A DNA stretch of 64,000 nucleotides from Sporomusa ovata DSM 2662 (GTDB lineage: Bacteria; Bacillota; Negativicutes; Sporomusales; Sporomusaceae): the NCBI RefSeq assembly GCF_000445445.1, contig NZ_ASXP01000003.1, positions 620,001-684,000 of the forward strand. The letters run 5' to 3'. The notes beneath the pieces were generated by a model. It ran no database searches. It worked only from the letters and a program-made list of their open reading frames with translations, and was not told the DNA's origin. How positions within the stretch are numbered: position 1 is the first letter of the stretch; each line of letters opens with the position of its first letter. Below, in pieces: positions 31,991-40,446 of the stretch. The position numbers were made by a program, and so were the translations under genes.

Positions 31991-33436
31991 GCTAACTCAT
32001 GCTTTTACTCATATGCAGGATAGGGCAACGCAGAGGTGCGACCCGAGCGGCGTATGAGGTTAGGCGAGGCGGCGATGCTCACGAGAGCGTCGCCTTTCTG
32101 GTAGCCGCCTTGGAAAACAAAAGCGATAAACCTCGGGGGTTCGGGGGCTGAGCCCCCGTGATTAAGCACTAAGTGATCGCTGGAACCTGCCATCGAAAAA
32201 TATCATGAGTTGCCCTATTATAATTCCCCAATCACGAACTGGCATACTCCACTTTTTGGTAATTTCTTGTATCGACAGGAAAACTGACTTTCTGACAGCA
32301 TCATCGGTAGGGTAGATCGTCTTGGTCTTGGTATATTTGCGCAGCATCCGATGAAACCCCTCCACTGCATTGGTGGTATAAATGAGCCGCCGAACTTCTT
32401 CTGGATACTTAAAATAGGTGGAAAGCTCTGTCCAATTTGCCTCCCAGGACTTTACAATCTGAGGATATTTCTTGCCCCATTTCTCGCCAAATTCCTCTAA
32501 CCGGTACTCGGCATCATCTAAAGATAACGCTCCATAGACAAGCTTCAGATCGGCCATAACCGCCTTAATGTCCTTGTACGGCACATATTTTGTGGAGTTG
32601 CGGATTTGATGAATGACACAAAGCTGCTGCTCTGTTTTTGGGAAAACCGTGGCTATCGCATCCGAAAAACCGCTCAAATTGTCCCGGCAGGCTATCAAAA
32701 TGTCCTGCACGCCCCGATTTTTCAACTCATTACAGATGGTCAGCCAGAAAGAGGCGCTCTCGTTTTCCGACATCCATATGCCCAGGATCTCTTTTCTGCC
32801 ATCCATGTTGATACCTAACACCGAATAGACACACTTGTTGATAATTTTGGCATCTTTTCGTACTTTGAACACGATGCCATCCAAAAATACGATAGGGTAG
32901 AGGCCATCCAAGGGTCTGACCTGCCATTCCTGTACCGCTGGCATGATTTTGTCGGTGATCCGGCTGATAAGACTGGCCGACGCTTCTACTCCGTAGATGT
33001 CACGCAGATGGTCTTCAATGTCACGGTTCGACATCCCTTTCGCATACATAGCGATAATTCGGCCTTCTAAATCCTCCGATTTTGTCTGTCGTTTCTCTAC
33101 CACTTGAGGGGCAAATGTGCCGTTTCGGTCTCGAGGGACACGTAATTCAGTTTCACCAAGCTCGGTTTGTAGGGTCTTTTTCCCATAGCCGTTCCGGCTG
33201 TTTCCACTGTTATTCCCCGACAAATCATGTTTTTGGTAACCAAGGTGTTCGTCCATCTCTGCTTCAAGCATCTCTTCAAGCGTACTTTTAAACAGCGATT
33301 TAAGCAGCTTGTGAACATCCTCCATGTTTGTACATTGCTTGGATAACAGGCCTACTAATTCTTGTTCGCGTTCGTGCATATTGTAACATCTCCTTTATGG
33401 GGATTATTACCATTTACACACTTCCTTAAACAGTCT
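31938..33436 (-). mobile_element. IS256-family insertion sequence inserted in the 3' end of arsM
   Basis: The element is bracketed by a 9-bp direct repeat cggcgccga (31929-31937 and 33437-33445), the target duplication size of IS256. Its ends are imperfect inverted repeats sharing tgtgtaaatgg. It holds one transposase gene and about 170 bp of GC-rich noncoding sequence with hairpins at the transposase 3' side. The intact gene and perfect target duplication point to a recent insertion. Confidence 0.9.
32162..33379 (-). CDS. IS256-family (mutator) transposase
   Basis: 405 aa, full length. N-terminal EMLEAEMDEHLGY and RNGYGKKTLQTELGETEL, then the DDE core: PIVFLDGIVFKVRKD, DILIACRDNLSGFSDAI, CVIHQIRNS and YTTNAVEGFHRMLRK. 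The second-aspartate motif is usually DGLxGF; here it is DNLSGF, with the aspartate kept. It catalyses cut-and-paste or circle-mediated transposition of the element. Confidence 0.95.
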   Translation of the reverse strand: MHEREQELVGLLSKQCTNMEDVHKLLKSLFKSTLEEMLEAEMDEHLGYQKHDLSGNNSGNSRNGYGKKTLQTELGETELRVPRDRNGTFAPQVVEKRQTKSEDLEGRIIAMYAKGMSNRDIEDHLRDIYGVEASASLISRITDKIMPAVQEWQVRPLDGLYPIVFLDGIVFKVRKDAKIINKCVYSVLGINMDGRKEILGIWMSENESASFWLTICNELKNRGVQDILIACRDNLSGFSDAIATVFPKTEQQLCVIHQIRNSTKYVPYKDIKAVMADLKLVYGALSLDDAEYRLEEFGEKWGKKYPQIVKSWEANWTELSTYFKYPEEVRRLIYTTNAVEGFHRMLRKYTKTKTIYPTDDAVRKSVFLSIQEITKKWSMPVRDWGIIIGQLMIFFDGRFQRSLSA

Positions 33437-33445
33437 CGGCGCCGA

Positions 33446-33483
33446 AAGAAGAATCCTGTGGCTGTGGATGTAGCTGTTGCTAA
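33446..33483 (+). pseudogene. Severed 3' end of arsM beyond the IS256 element
   Basis: Joining the arsM frame across one copy of the 9-bp target repeat gives PAPKEESCGCGCSCC and TAA at 33481-33483. This is the original Cys-rich terminus. It is no longer translated with arsM. Confidence 0.85.
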
Positions 33484-33516
33484 ATAACAATGCAAACGCT
33501 AACTAAGATAACCTAA

Positions 33517-33561
33517 AATGAGGCCATCCTAAAAGCTTAACAACTTTTAGAACGGTCTCAT
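33517..33561. terminator. Intrinsic terminator (copy of 27930-27978)
   Basis: aatgaggccatcctaaaag pairs with cttttagaacggtctcatt, followed by T5. It would have ended the arsM transcript from the left and ends the DUF2703 transcript from the right. Confidence 0.85.
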
Positions 33562-33621
33562 TTTTCACTTAGTTCTACTGTATTTTTTAGCCCAACATCA
33601 GCAACCTTTTTGGGAAATAAC

Positions 33622-34068
33622 TCATCTTTTCGCTTTTGCCGCAAAGAATTTTTTCAGATTATCAGGTACATCCTTGCTTACTTGTTGAGACGCTTGCTGC
33701 CCCCCGTACACATGTCTTAGTATTGCATCAACAATCATCGCCTTAGGAGGAGTGGTGTATTCTTGTCCCTGCCAGGTCCACACCCTGCAGTCAACAGCTT
33801 CCCCGCAGACATCGCCGCAGGATTCACAAAGGCTTTCCTTGAAGTCTAGTTGAATATCCTGACCATTGATGCGGATGGTTGGCGAACTAACAAATTCTAG
33901 TTTCAATGCCTGTTGTTCGCTCTCGACCAGTATCTTTTGAACTTCGATTTCGTAAACTGTTGCCTTCAAAACGTTCGCCACCTCTGTAATGGCATCCTCA
34001 AGACTCGCGTCAGTCCCCAGACACCGGTCACACACCTCCAGGTCGATATACAAGAACTCGATAAACAA
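33622..34068 (-). CDS. DUF2703 family protein
   Basis: 148 aa from TTG 34068 (caggaaaaacga upstream). FIEFLYIDLEVCDRCLGTDASLEDAI is the family start, with a CxxC, followed by FVSSPTIRINGQDIQLDFKESLCESCGDVCG (here described in parts) and YTTPPKAMIVDAIL. The cysteines suggest metal or thiol chemistry; the family is often beside arsenic or mercury genes. The frame stays open upstream for 22 codons with SCGCGTNCC, typical of the family N-terminus, but without ATG/GTG/TTG start, so the start may be damaged. Confidence 0.82.
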   Translation of the reverse strand: MFIEFLYIDLEVCDRCLGTDASLEDAITEVANVLKATVYEIEVQKILVESEQQALKLEFVSSPTIRINGQDIQLDFKESLCESCGDVCGEAVDCRVWTWQGQEYTTPPKAMIVDAILRHVYGGQQASQQVSKDVPDNLKKFFAAKAKR

Positions 34069-34120
34069 TCGTTTTTCCTGGCACTCCCCGGCTGTACAAC
34101 AATTCGTACCACACCCGCAG

Positions 34121-34507
34121 CTATTTAGTACTCAATTCTGCTTTTATCTTTTCACTGATTTCATTAATTATCTGTTGAGTTACTTCCGTCTTGCCTTTTT
34201 CAAGACCCATTTGCGTGAGAACATAGGAAATTGGAGATATTTCAACATGTTCGAGCACCTTTTTGGCACACCCCACCGGGCAACCGTCAACTGCAACTAC
34301 TTGATTGGCTTTTTTTGCTGCGTCAATAAACGGCTGCATGTGTGCTGCAATGCCGCTAAGACAGCTCATACTAGCTTGAGCAAAGCCTTCCCGTCTCAAT
34401 TTACGGCATACCTGATCCGATACCTCGCCAACATCGGCACAGCCGTCACAAGGATACATGATTCTTGACACCTCTGGCACTTCACCACCACAGTTACATC
34501 CACTCAT
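34121..34507 (-). CDS. DGC-domain putative zinc-binding protein
   Basis: 128 aa. The N-terminus MSGCNCGG is Cys-rich. Then RIMYPCDGCADVGEVSDQV, SCLSGIAAH and VAVDGCPVGCAKKVLEH, the DGC domain pattern with four or more conserved cysteines. The function of DGC proteins is unknown; a thiol or metalloid role fits its place directly upstream of DUF2703 (overlap-free, 52 bp apart) in an arsenic island. AT-rich repeated sequence precedes it, possibly an ArsR operator. Confidence 0.85.
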   Translation of the reverse strand: MSGCNCGGEVPEVSRIMYPCDGCADVGEVSDQVCRKLRREGFAQASMSCLSGIAAHMQPFIDAAKKANQVVAVDGCPVGCAKKVLEHVEISPISYVLTQMGLEKGKTEVTQQIINEISEKIKAELSTK

Positions 34508-34602
34508 AATAAACGCCTCCCATAATTAAATAATGATATTATAATTTTATAATATTTTTATAAAATTATATTAGCACTATATTCCAATTTGGTCAATGTT
34601 AT

Positions 34603-34695
34603 TTACTTTAGAAATTTCAACAACCTTTGACTATGTCCGATCTGTTCACTTAAGGTTTGCTCTGCAGCTCCGACCAATTTAATTACAGAGGGTAT
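34603..34695 (-). pseudogene. ArsR-family regulator remnant (C-terminus)
   Basis: Minus-strand reading gives IPSVIKLVGAAEQTLSEQIG and then HSQRLLKFLK with a stop at 34603. It closely matches the last 30 residues of the intact ArsR at 45861-46184. The DNA-binding part is missing. It sits just upstream of the DGC gene, where an arsR would normally head the operon. Confidence 0.85.
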
Positions 34696-34755
34696 GCATG
34701 ATTTATGATTGACCTCTGGTAATTAATTTTTTCATTCTGGCCGATCCTTCAATTA

Positions 34756-37700
34756 CTATTCGATACCCGCATGATTACTGCGAAAAAAGCCACCAAATTT
34801 GTCCTTCATATCCTCAAAAAGTGTATATACTATTGGCACGAACACCAAAGTTAAAAAGGTAGAAACAAGTAGTCCCCCGATAGCTACAATAGCCAGAGGC
34901 GATAGTCTCTCCAGTCCCACTGCCCATTCTAAAGCTATCGGTGCCATACCAAACGCAGTTCCAAATGCAGTCATCAAAATTGGTCGAGTCCTAACCCTCA
35001 CACTATCCATAATGGCCTGCTTCCTATCACTGCCTTGACTACGTTCTACGATAATGAAGTCAATGAGAAGGATGGAATTTTTCACAACAATCCCGGCAAG
35101 CAAAATCATACCCATAAATGCCGGCATAGAGGAATGTTTGCCGCTCAGCATCAGCGCCCAGATAGAACCAATCATTCCTAATGGAATGGCCGACATAATG
35201 GTCATCGGATGAATAAACGAGCTAAAGGCCGGAACCAAGCTGAAATAAAGGAGCAACATGCCAATTCCCATCGCGCCGCTCATGGCCCCAAAGGACGCTT
35301 GCATTTGCTGCAGGTCACCTTCTTGGGTGATGGCATATCCTTCTGGCAGTTCAATGTCGGCCAATTCCTTCTGGATACCCTTATCCAGATAGGTAATCGC
35401 CGTTTTTTCACGATAACCATAAACCTCTAATGTGTTTTGCATATTTTGCCGTGTATAAAGGGTGGGAATTTTTTTACGAGCAAACGTTCCTAAAGACTCT
35501 AACGGAGTCAAACCTTTGGGGGTAACAATCATGACATTTTTTAGCTTACTTATATGATCACGTTGTTCTGCCGGATAAGAAATTCTTAGTCCTATGCCGT
35601 CTTCCTGATCAATGCGGAAGGTTGAGGCATACATCCCGCCAACCACATTGGCAATTTGGTTTGATACATTGGCAGGAGATATCTCATACAGCGAGCACTT
35701 TTCCTTATTCAACACGAAGTTGATTTCGGCTTTATCATGGGTCCAGCTACGCGCTACACTGGTAAGGCCGGGAACGTTTACCATCCGGTCATATACTTGT
35801 TCCCCGATTGAATCTAGTACCATGCGGTCTGGTCCGGTAATAAGCAGCGATACCGGGGCCTTTATACTCGCCATAGCGGTTGCGCCAAAATCGTAAACAT
35901 CTACATATTTTAGCCCTGGTATTTGCGCAAACTGTGTACGCAGTTTGTTTTCAATCTCCCAGATGGTCTGACTTCTTTTAAATCTGTCAACAAGATTAAT
36001 TGTTATATACCCTTGCTGAGGTATCTTGCCACTGCCAAAGCTGACAATCCCTGCTTCAGAACCCAGGATTGTCGAGACAGAGTCAACACCAGGCACCTCG
36101 GCAATCACTTGCTCTATCTTTGTTGCTACTTGCTCAGTGGCCGCCAGGGACATATCTGTATCGGTTTCAAAGTTAATTTTAATAATACCGGCGTCCATGG
36201 AAGACATTAAATCCCGTCCCAGGATTGGCATCAGACTGGCACTTATCATAAACAGTGCCATACCGCCTGCTAAAAAAGCCAACCTATGGCGCAAGGCAAC
36301 ATCAACGAGTCGAACATATGTATTTTGAATAACTGTTACCACTTTTTCATCAAACCATAACGCAATCTGCTCGGCTCGATTAGGCCGGAAGGATTGACGT
36401 AATAACATGGGGGCCAGTATGGGTATTATAGTAACAGATACCACATACGATACTACCAAAGCAATACACATTGACATAATGAATGGACGCATTGTAGCCT
36501 GAACATAGCCACCAATGAAAATGATCGGCAGCAATACCATTACAGTAGCATACGTTCCTGAGAAGATTGCTAACAGAACCTCTTCTGTTCCACCGAAGGT
36601 GGCTTCTTTAATTCTATCAGGCATTCGCTCATAATGCCGTGCAATATTTTCAAGCACAACAATCGCATCATCAAGCAGCATCCCGACTGCGAGAATAATG
36701 CCGGTAAAGGTTACCGTATTTAGCTCATAGCCGATTAACCACATGATTCCGAAGGTAATAAGATAGGTAAAAGGAATTGAAACAGCGGCTAATAACGTAA
36801 TGCGCATATTGGCAAGAAACAAAAAGACTACGCCTACAGTCAGCAAGATTGCCTCGAACAAGGATTCCTCCATATTACTGACACTTGTGCGAATAAGGGT
36901 TCCCTGGGTATCACTAATTGCAAACTGAATCCCCGGATATTTAGCTTTGAGTATAGGCAGATATTTTTCTACAGCAGTGATACTATCCATGGCAACTCCG
37001 GAAGGAGCACGTAGAATACTCAGGCCGATGGCTTGTTGACCATTTCCGTGATAGGCTGATTGCGGCTCAACAATCCCGCGGGTAATCTCGGCCACGTCCC
37101 GCAGATAGACATCTCCGGTCTGCTTACGAGCAATGATAATATGATTCGCCTCTTCAGGATGTTTGAATTCCCCTTGTGTTTTAAGCAAATATTGCCCAGA
37201 AGATTTTATGATCAGGCCGTTGGGTACATTGACGTTGTTTGCACTGAGTGCCGCTGCTACATCACTAATTGTCAGCGAATGGAACGCCAGAAGATCAGGT
37301 TTGACAATAATTTTATACTCTGGTTGAAAACCACCAAATACCTCAACTTGCGCAATTCCGGGAACACGCAATAATTCTTCTTTGATTTCGTTGTCGGCAA
37401 GCTGACGGATTTGACTCATGTCTAAGATTGAGTTTTCTTTTGGTGAAAGCGCCAAAATAAGCGTTGGCTGTGTAGCTTGACTGATTTTAAAGATTTGCGG
37501 CTGGCGAATGTCGGCAGGCAATTTTCCGGTAATTTTGCTGAGTGCATTAGATACGTCTGTGGCAGCCGAATCCAGGGTTTTGGTATAGTCAAATTCAACG
37601 GTTACTACCGATACCTCATCCTTACTCACTGAGGTTACTTTCAAAACTTCACCTAAGGTAGCCATTTCTTTTTCTATGGTTCGTCCGATTTTTGTTTCAA

Positions 37701-37878
37701 CGTCTGATGCCGAAGCTCCAGTTTCAACAGTAATAATTGTGATTTGTGGATGGTCACTATCTGGATACATATTAAGCGGCATCTTAACATAGCCAATAAT
37801 TCCCACAATAGCCATTAATAAGACAAATGACAATACTAAGTAGGGTTTCTCCAGGTATTTTAGAGTCAAAGCGCTCAA
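34756..37878 (-). CDS. RND efflux transporter, inner-membrane pump (HAE1/AcrB family)
   Basis: 1040 aa, normal size. Twelve membrane helices in two repeats: the first near the N-terminus (YLVLSFVLLMAIVGIIGYV) and the TM4 GMLLDDAIVVLENIARHYE region bearing the proton-relay aspartates. Porter-domain motifs include MPLNMYPDSDHPQI. It exports hydrophobic compounds by proton antiport, together with the adaptor encoded 4 bp upstream in overlap. The outer-membrane channel is not in the window. Placement within the arsenic island may be incidental. Confidence 0.93.
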   Translation of the reverse strand: MSALTLKYLEKPYLVLSFVLLMAIVGIIGYVKMPLNMYPDSDHPQITIITVETGASASDVETKIGRTIEKEMATLGEVLKVTSVSKDEVSVVTVEFDYTKTLDSAATDVSNALSKITGKLPADIRQPQIFKISQATQPTLILALSPKENSILDMSQIRQLADNEIKEELLRVPGIAQVEVFGGFQPEYKIIVKPDLLAFHSLTISDVAAALSANNVNVPNGLIIKSSGQYLLKTQGEFKHPEEANHIIIARKQTGDVYLRDVAEITRGIVEPQSAYHGNGQQAIGLSILRAPSGVAMDSITAVEKYLPILKAKYPGIQFAISDTQGTLIRTSVSNMEESLFEAILLTVGVVFLFLANMRITLLAAVSIPFTYLITFGIMWLIGYELNTVTFTGIILAVGMLLDDAIVVLENIARHYERMPDRIKEATFGGTEEVLLAIFSGTYATVMVLLPIIFIGGYVQATMRPFIMSMCIALVVSYVVSVTIIPILAPMLLRQSFRPNRAEQIALWFDEKVVTVIQNTYVRLVDVALRHRLAFLAGGMALFMISASLMPILGRDLMSSMDAGIIKINFETDTDMSLAATEQVATKIEQVIAEVPGVDSVSTILGSEAGIVSFGSGKIPQQGYITINLVDRFKRSQTIWEIENKLRTQFAQIPGLKYVDVYDFGATAMASIKAPVSLLITGPDRMVLDSIGEQVYDRMVNVPGLTSVARSWTHDKAEINFVLNKEKCSLYEISPANVSNQIANVVGGMYASTFRIDQEDGIGLRISYPAEQRDHISKLKNVMIVTPKGLTPLESLGTFARKKIPTLYTRQNMQNTLEVYGYREKTAITYLDKGIQKELADIELPEGYAITQEGDLQQMQASFGAMSGAMGIGMLLLYFSLVPAFSSFIHPMTIMSAIPLGMIGSIWALMLSGKHSSMPAFMGMILLAGIVVKNSILLIDFIIVERSQGSDRKQAIMDSVRVRTRPILMTAFGTAFGMAPIALEWAVGLERLSPLAIVAIGGLLVSTFLTLVFVPIVYTLFEDMKDKFGGFFRSNHAGIE

Positions 37879-39026
37879 CTACTTTCACTCCCATCCTGGA
37901 TAATGAGTACTTTTTTTCCTGTCGTCAATTGCATTAATTGGTTCTCCTGACCAACAACTACACGATCATTGGGTTGTATTCCGCTGATTGCTGCAGTCTG
38001 AGCATTGCGACCAACTACCTGAACAGGTAGCTGACAGGCAGCTTCATTAGCATCTACAACCACTACAAAAGTTCCTTTGCTATTAGTAATTAACGAGTCA
38101 ACCGGTATGACAATGCCGGTTACCTGATTTAATACAATATCTACACCAAGCACCGCACCCATAGGCAACCCAAAGGGTAATTCGTCTTGCCTTATTTCAA
38201 TTGTGGCCAAACTTGCTTGATCTAAAGATGGGTATATTTTCTGAATAGTGGCACTCATTTGCTGATCACTATGCGATAACACTGCCTTTGATCCAGATGT
38301 TACAGAACGCACGACTTCCTGGGGAACCTGGGCGGTTATTTTATATCCCTGATTGAGAGCTTGCAATGACATCAAGGCTTTACCGGGAACAGCCATATCA
38401 CCCGGTTCTATCAGCCGTTTAGTGACAACACCATCAATTGACGATATGATTCTGGAATAGCCTTGCTCGGCTGCATTGGCCTCTAGGTTTGCCTGATACA
38501 CCTGAATGTTTTCCCTGGCAGCAACCATTTGGCTATAGGCATTATCAGCCTCAGTCTGTGACTGTTCATAGGTTTCCTGAGCGATCGCAGCTTGGGAATA
38601 TAGCCGCTGGCTCCGTTCAAAACTAGCCTTTTTTGTTCGATAATAGCTTTCAGCGGCTACTAGGGCACTTTGTGCGGACCGTAAGCTAGCCTCAGACGCC
38701 CGTGTTTTATTTGCCAATGTCAAATCATCTAAGTAGATTAGTTCCTCTCCTTTTGTTACCTTATCGCCCTCACGTTTGGTTACTCCTACGACATTTGCCG
38801 TTATGCGTGATGATAGTTCTACAGAGATAGCAGACTCTATCTTACCCAAATAATGGGCCTGCATGTCAATCGTCCCTGGCTTAGCAATAGCCACCTGTAC
38901 CGGAATGGCTCTAGCCATTGGTTTTGCTATAGCAGCAAGGTCATGACTCCGTTTCCATACTAAGCTTCCTGCCCCGATGATAATTAATATAAGTATCAAT
39001 ACCAAAGTTTTCTTTTGCTTGAACAT
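37875..39026 (-). CDS. RND efflux periplasmic adaptor (membrane fusion protein)
   Basis: 383 aa from ATG 39026, with gaggagggtctgc upstream. A signal/anchor helix (about 6-24), lipoyl-like halves (AISVELSSRITANVVGV and later SRIISSIDGVVTKRLIEPGD), a long alpha-hairpin with Ala/Gln-rich coiled coil (about 90-165) and a beta-barrel domain. It links the inner pump to an outer-membrane channel. Its stop overlaps the pump start, so translation is coupled. Confidence 0.92.
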   Translation of the reverse strand: MFKQKKTLVLILILIIIGAGSLVWKRSHDLAAIAKPMARAIPVQVAIAKPGTIDMQAHYLGKIESAISVELSSRITANVVGVTKREGDKVTKGEELIYLDDLTLANKTRASEASLRSAQSALVAAESYYRTKKASFERSQRLYSQAAIAQETYEQSQTEADNAYSQMVAARENIQVYQANLEANAAEQGYSRIISSIDGVVTKRLIEPGDMAVPGKALMSLQALNQGYKITAQVPQEVVRSVTSGSKAVLSHSDQQMSATIQKIYPSLDQASLATIEIRQDELPFGLPMGAVLGVDIVLNQVTGIVIPVDSLITNSKGTFVVVVDANEAACQLPVQVVGRNAQTAAISGIQPNDRVVVGQENQLMQLTTGKKVLIIQDGSESS

Positions 39027-39137
39027 GCAGACCCTCCTCAATATGCCAAAACAACAGCTATCCCTCAAGCGTTATTGTTGACTCAACCTATCACATTTGT
39101 CAGCCCTTACCCTCAACATCGCCAATTATTTAATAGA

Positions 39138-39159
39138 AGAAAACCCGGCTTAACCGGGT
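39138..39159 (-). terminator. Weak intrinsic terminator
   Basis: acccgg (39143-39148) pairs with ccgggt (39154-39159), followed on the minus strand by ttttc, after the small gene at 39185. The stem is short. Confidence 0.5.
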
Positions 39160-39184
39160 AAAATTGGGTTGCCTTTATATAATT

Positions 39185-39412
39185 CTATACCGGTCCGCGC
39201 ATCCGCCGGGAAGCCAGTTCACATTCTTTAAGCATTAACGTTTGAGCTGCTGTCAAAGTCACTCCATCCTCAACCTGAGGTTCAATAAAATAATAGCAAT
39301 TAGACTTTTCTTCGGCAGTAACATCTGATATCTCAAACTTATATTTAAGACACCACAATTTTCCGGCAACTAATTGATCAGCAATTCCACAGGAACAACA
39401 TTTTGCTGACAT
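39185..39412 (-). CDS. Small cysteine-rich protein
   Basis: 75 aa from ATG 39412 (aaaggtgg eight bases before). MSAKCCSCGIADQLVAGKLWC and a later SNCYYF give a CC-x2-C...C arrangement resembling a small zinc ribbon. No named family is recognised. It is divergent from the MarR gene at 39621, with the palindrome at 39563-39583 between them, and may belong to its regulon. Confidence 0.6.
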   Translation of the reverse strand: MSAKCCSCGIADQLVAGKLWCLKYKFEISDVTAEEKSNCYYFIEPQVEDGVTLTAAQTLMLKECELASRRMRGPV

Positions 39413-39562
39413 ATCTAAAACCACCTTTCTCTTATTCTAGCCCTTTTGCCCTGACAGCGTGCCAGACAGACAGGAAAGTTCCTTCTTAACCTTTGTTATA
39501 CAATCTTTATATTTTATATTTACACGATTGCCAAATAAAAGTATAATCAAATTGTATCATCA

Positions 39563-39583
39563 ACTGTTCACATAGTCAACAGT
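39563..39583. promoter_or_regulatory. Palindromic candidate operator between divergent genes
   Basis: actgtt-9 bp-aacagt in actgttcacatagtcaacagt, overlapping the tatataat region 38 bp before the MarR start. MarR-type autoregulation is a reasonable guess. Confidence 0.4.
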
Positions 39584-39620
39584 ATATAATAATAACCACT
39601 TTGAAATTACACAAAGAAAG

Positions 39621-40091
39621 ATGGTCGATAAAATGACAAACGAACCCAAAAACATTTCTACTATGAGAAATGCTATAAAAATTTTTATGAGAAGTTTAGG
39701 AGTCTTGGAAGGTAAAAAAACTTTTTGCTATGATTGTACGTATGCTCAGTGTCATGTAATCTGGGAAACTGCACAAGAAAAAAAAATTTCTGTGAATGAA
39801 CTGGCAACTCGGCTAAATATAACTAAAAGTGCAGTAAGCAGGACAGTAGATGACTTGGTAAACAAAGGCTACCTTGATCGTAAACCAAATCCAGATGACC
39901 GCCGCTACGTAGATATTGAACTCACCAAAAAAGGGCAAAAAGTTTTTCTGGAAATAGAACTTAACTCGCGCCGCTATTTTGAAGCCGTTTTAGAAATTAT
40001 CCCAGAAAATAAGCGTGATACAGCATTGGAAGGAATCCAGATTTTCAGTTCTGCCCTGTATCAGGTTTTTAAGAAAGATACGTTAGAATAA
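39621..40091 (+). CDS. MarR-family regulator with cysteine-rich sensor motif
   Basis: 156 aa. The winged HTH spans about 45-110 (VNELATRLNITKSAVSRTVDDL; DDRRYVDIELT). Ahead of it lies FCYDCTYAQCHVIWE (about 36-50), where three cysteines precede the HTH. The paralogue at 42770-43273 has CCGITVAQCHTLVE at the same place. This shared Cys-x-AQCH motif in two regulators of an arsenic island suggests thiol or As(III) sensing. ATG 39621 or ATG 39633 starts it. Confidence 0.85.
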   Translation: MVDKMTNEPKNISTMRNAIKIFMRSLGVLEGKKTFCYDCTYAQCHVIWETAQEKKISVNELATRLNITKSAVSRTVDDLVNKGYLDRKPNPDDRRYVDIELTKKGQKVFLEIELNSRRYFEAVLEIIPENKRDTALEGIQIFSSALYQVFKKDTLE

Positions 40092-40114
40092 AATGTACCA
40101 TCAAGAATAGTAAG

Positions 40115-40153
40115 AAAGCCTTGTAATTCCATTACTGAGAATCACAAGGCTTT
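40115..40153 (+). terminator. Intrinsic terminator
   Basis: aaagccttgt (40115-40124) pairs with acaaggcttt (40144-40153) after the MarR gene. Confidence 0.75.
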
Positions 40154-40196
40154 GTTCTTAGTTCATAACCCAAAGTGCGCTTCCTCTAACTGAACT

Positions 40197-40416
40197 TTAG
40201 GCCTTTTCAATTGTATAGCCACCATCGACCGGAATTGATGCTCCAGTCAGCATTGTCGGCAGTAAAACTTTCATCAATAATGTGCAACAATTTTTCTTGG
40301 TCTTTGTCAAATAAAAAAACAAAGTACCCATTATGAGCCAATAGCAAAGAAATAGCCTTGCCGATTCCCGACGCCGCTCCCGTAATAACAGCCACGCGTT
40401 TTTCTAATTTGCACAT
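40197..40416 (-). pseudogene. Short-chain dehydrogenase/reductase with internal deletion
   Basis: The N-terminus EKRVAVITGAASGIGKAISLL is the SDR Rossmann motif and runs to about residue 50. The sequence then jumps, out of frame, to MLTGASIPVDGGYTIEKA and a stop at 40197, the standard SDR C-terminus. Around 180 central residues including the catalytic YxxxK are gone. Nonfunctional. Confidence 0.88.
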
Positions 40417-40446
40417 AACAAGTCATCCCCTAGAAGACGTAATTAC

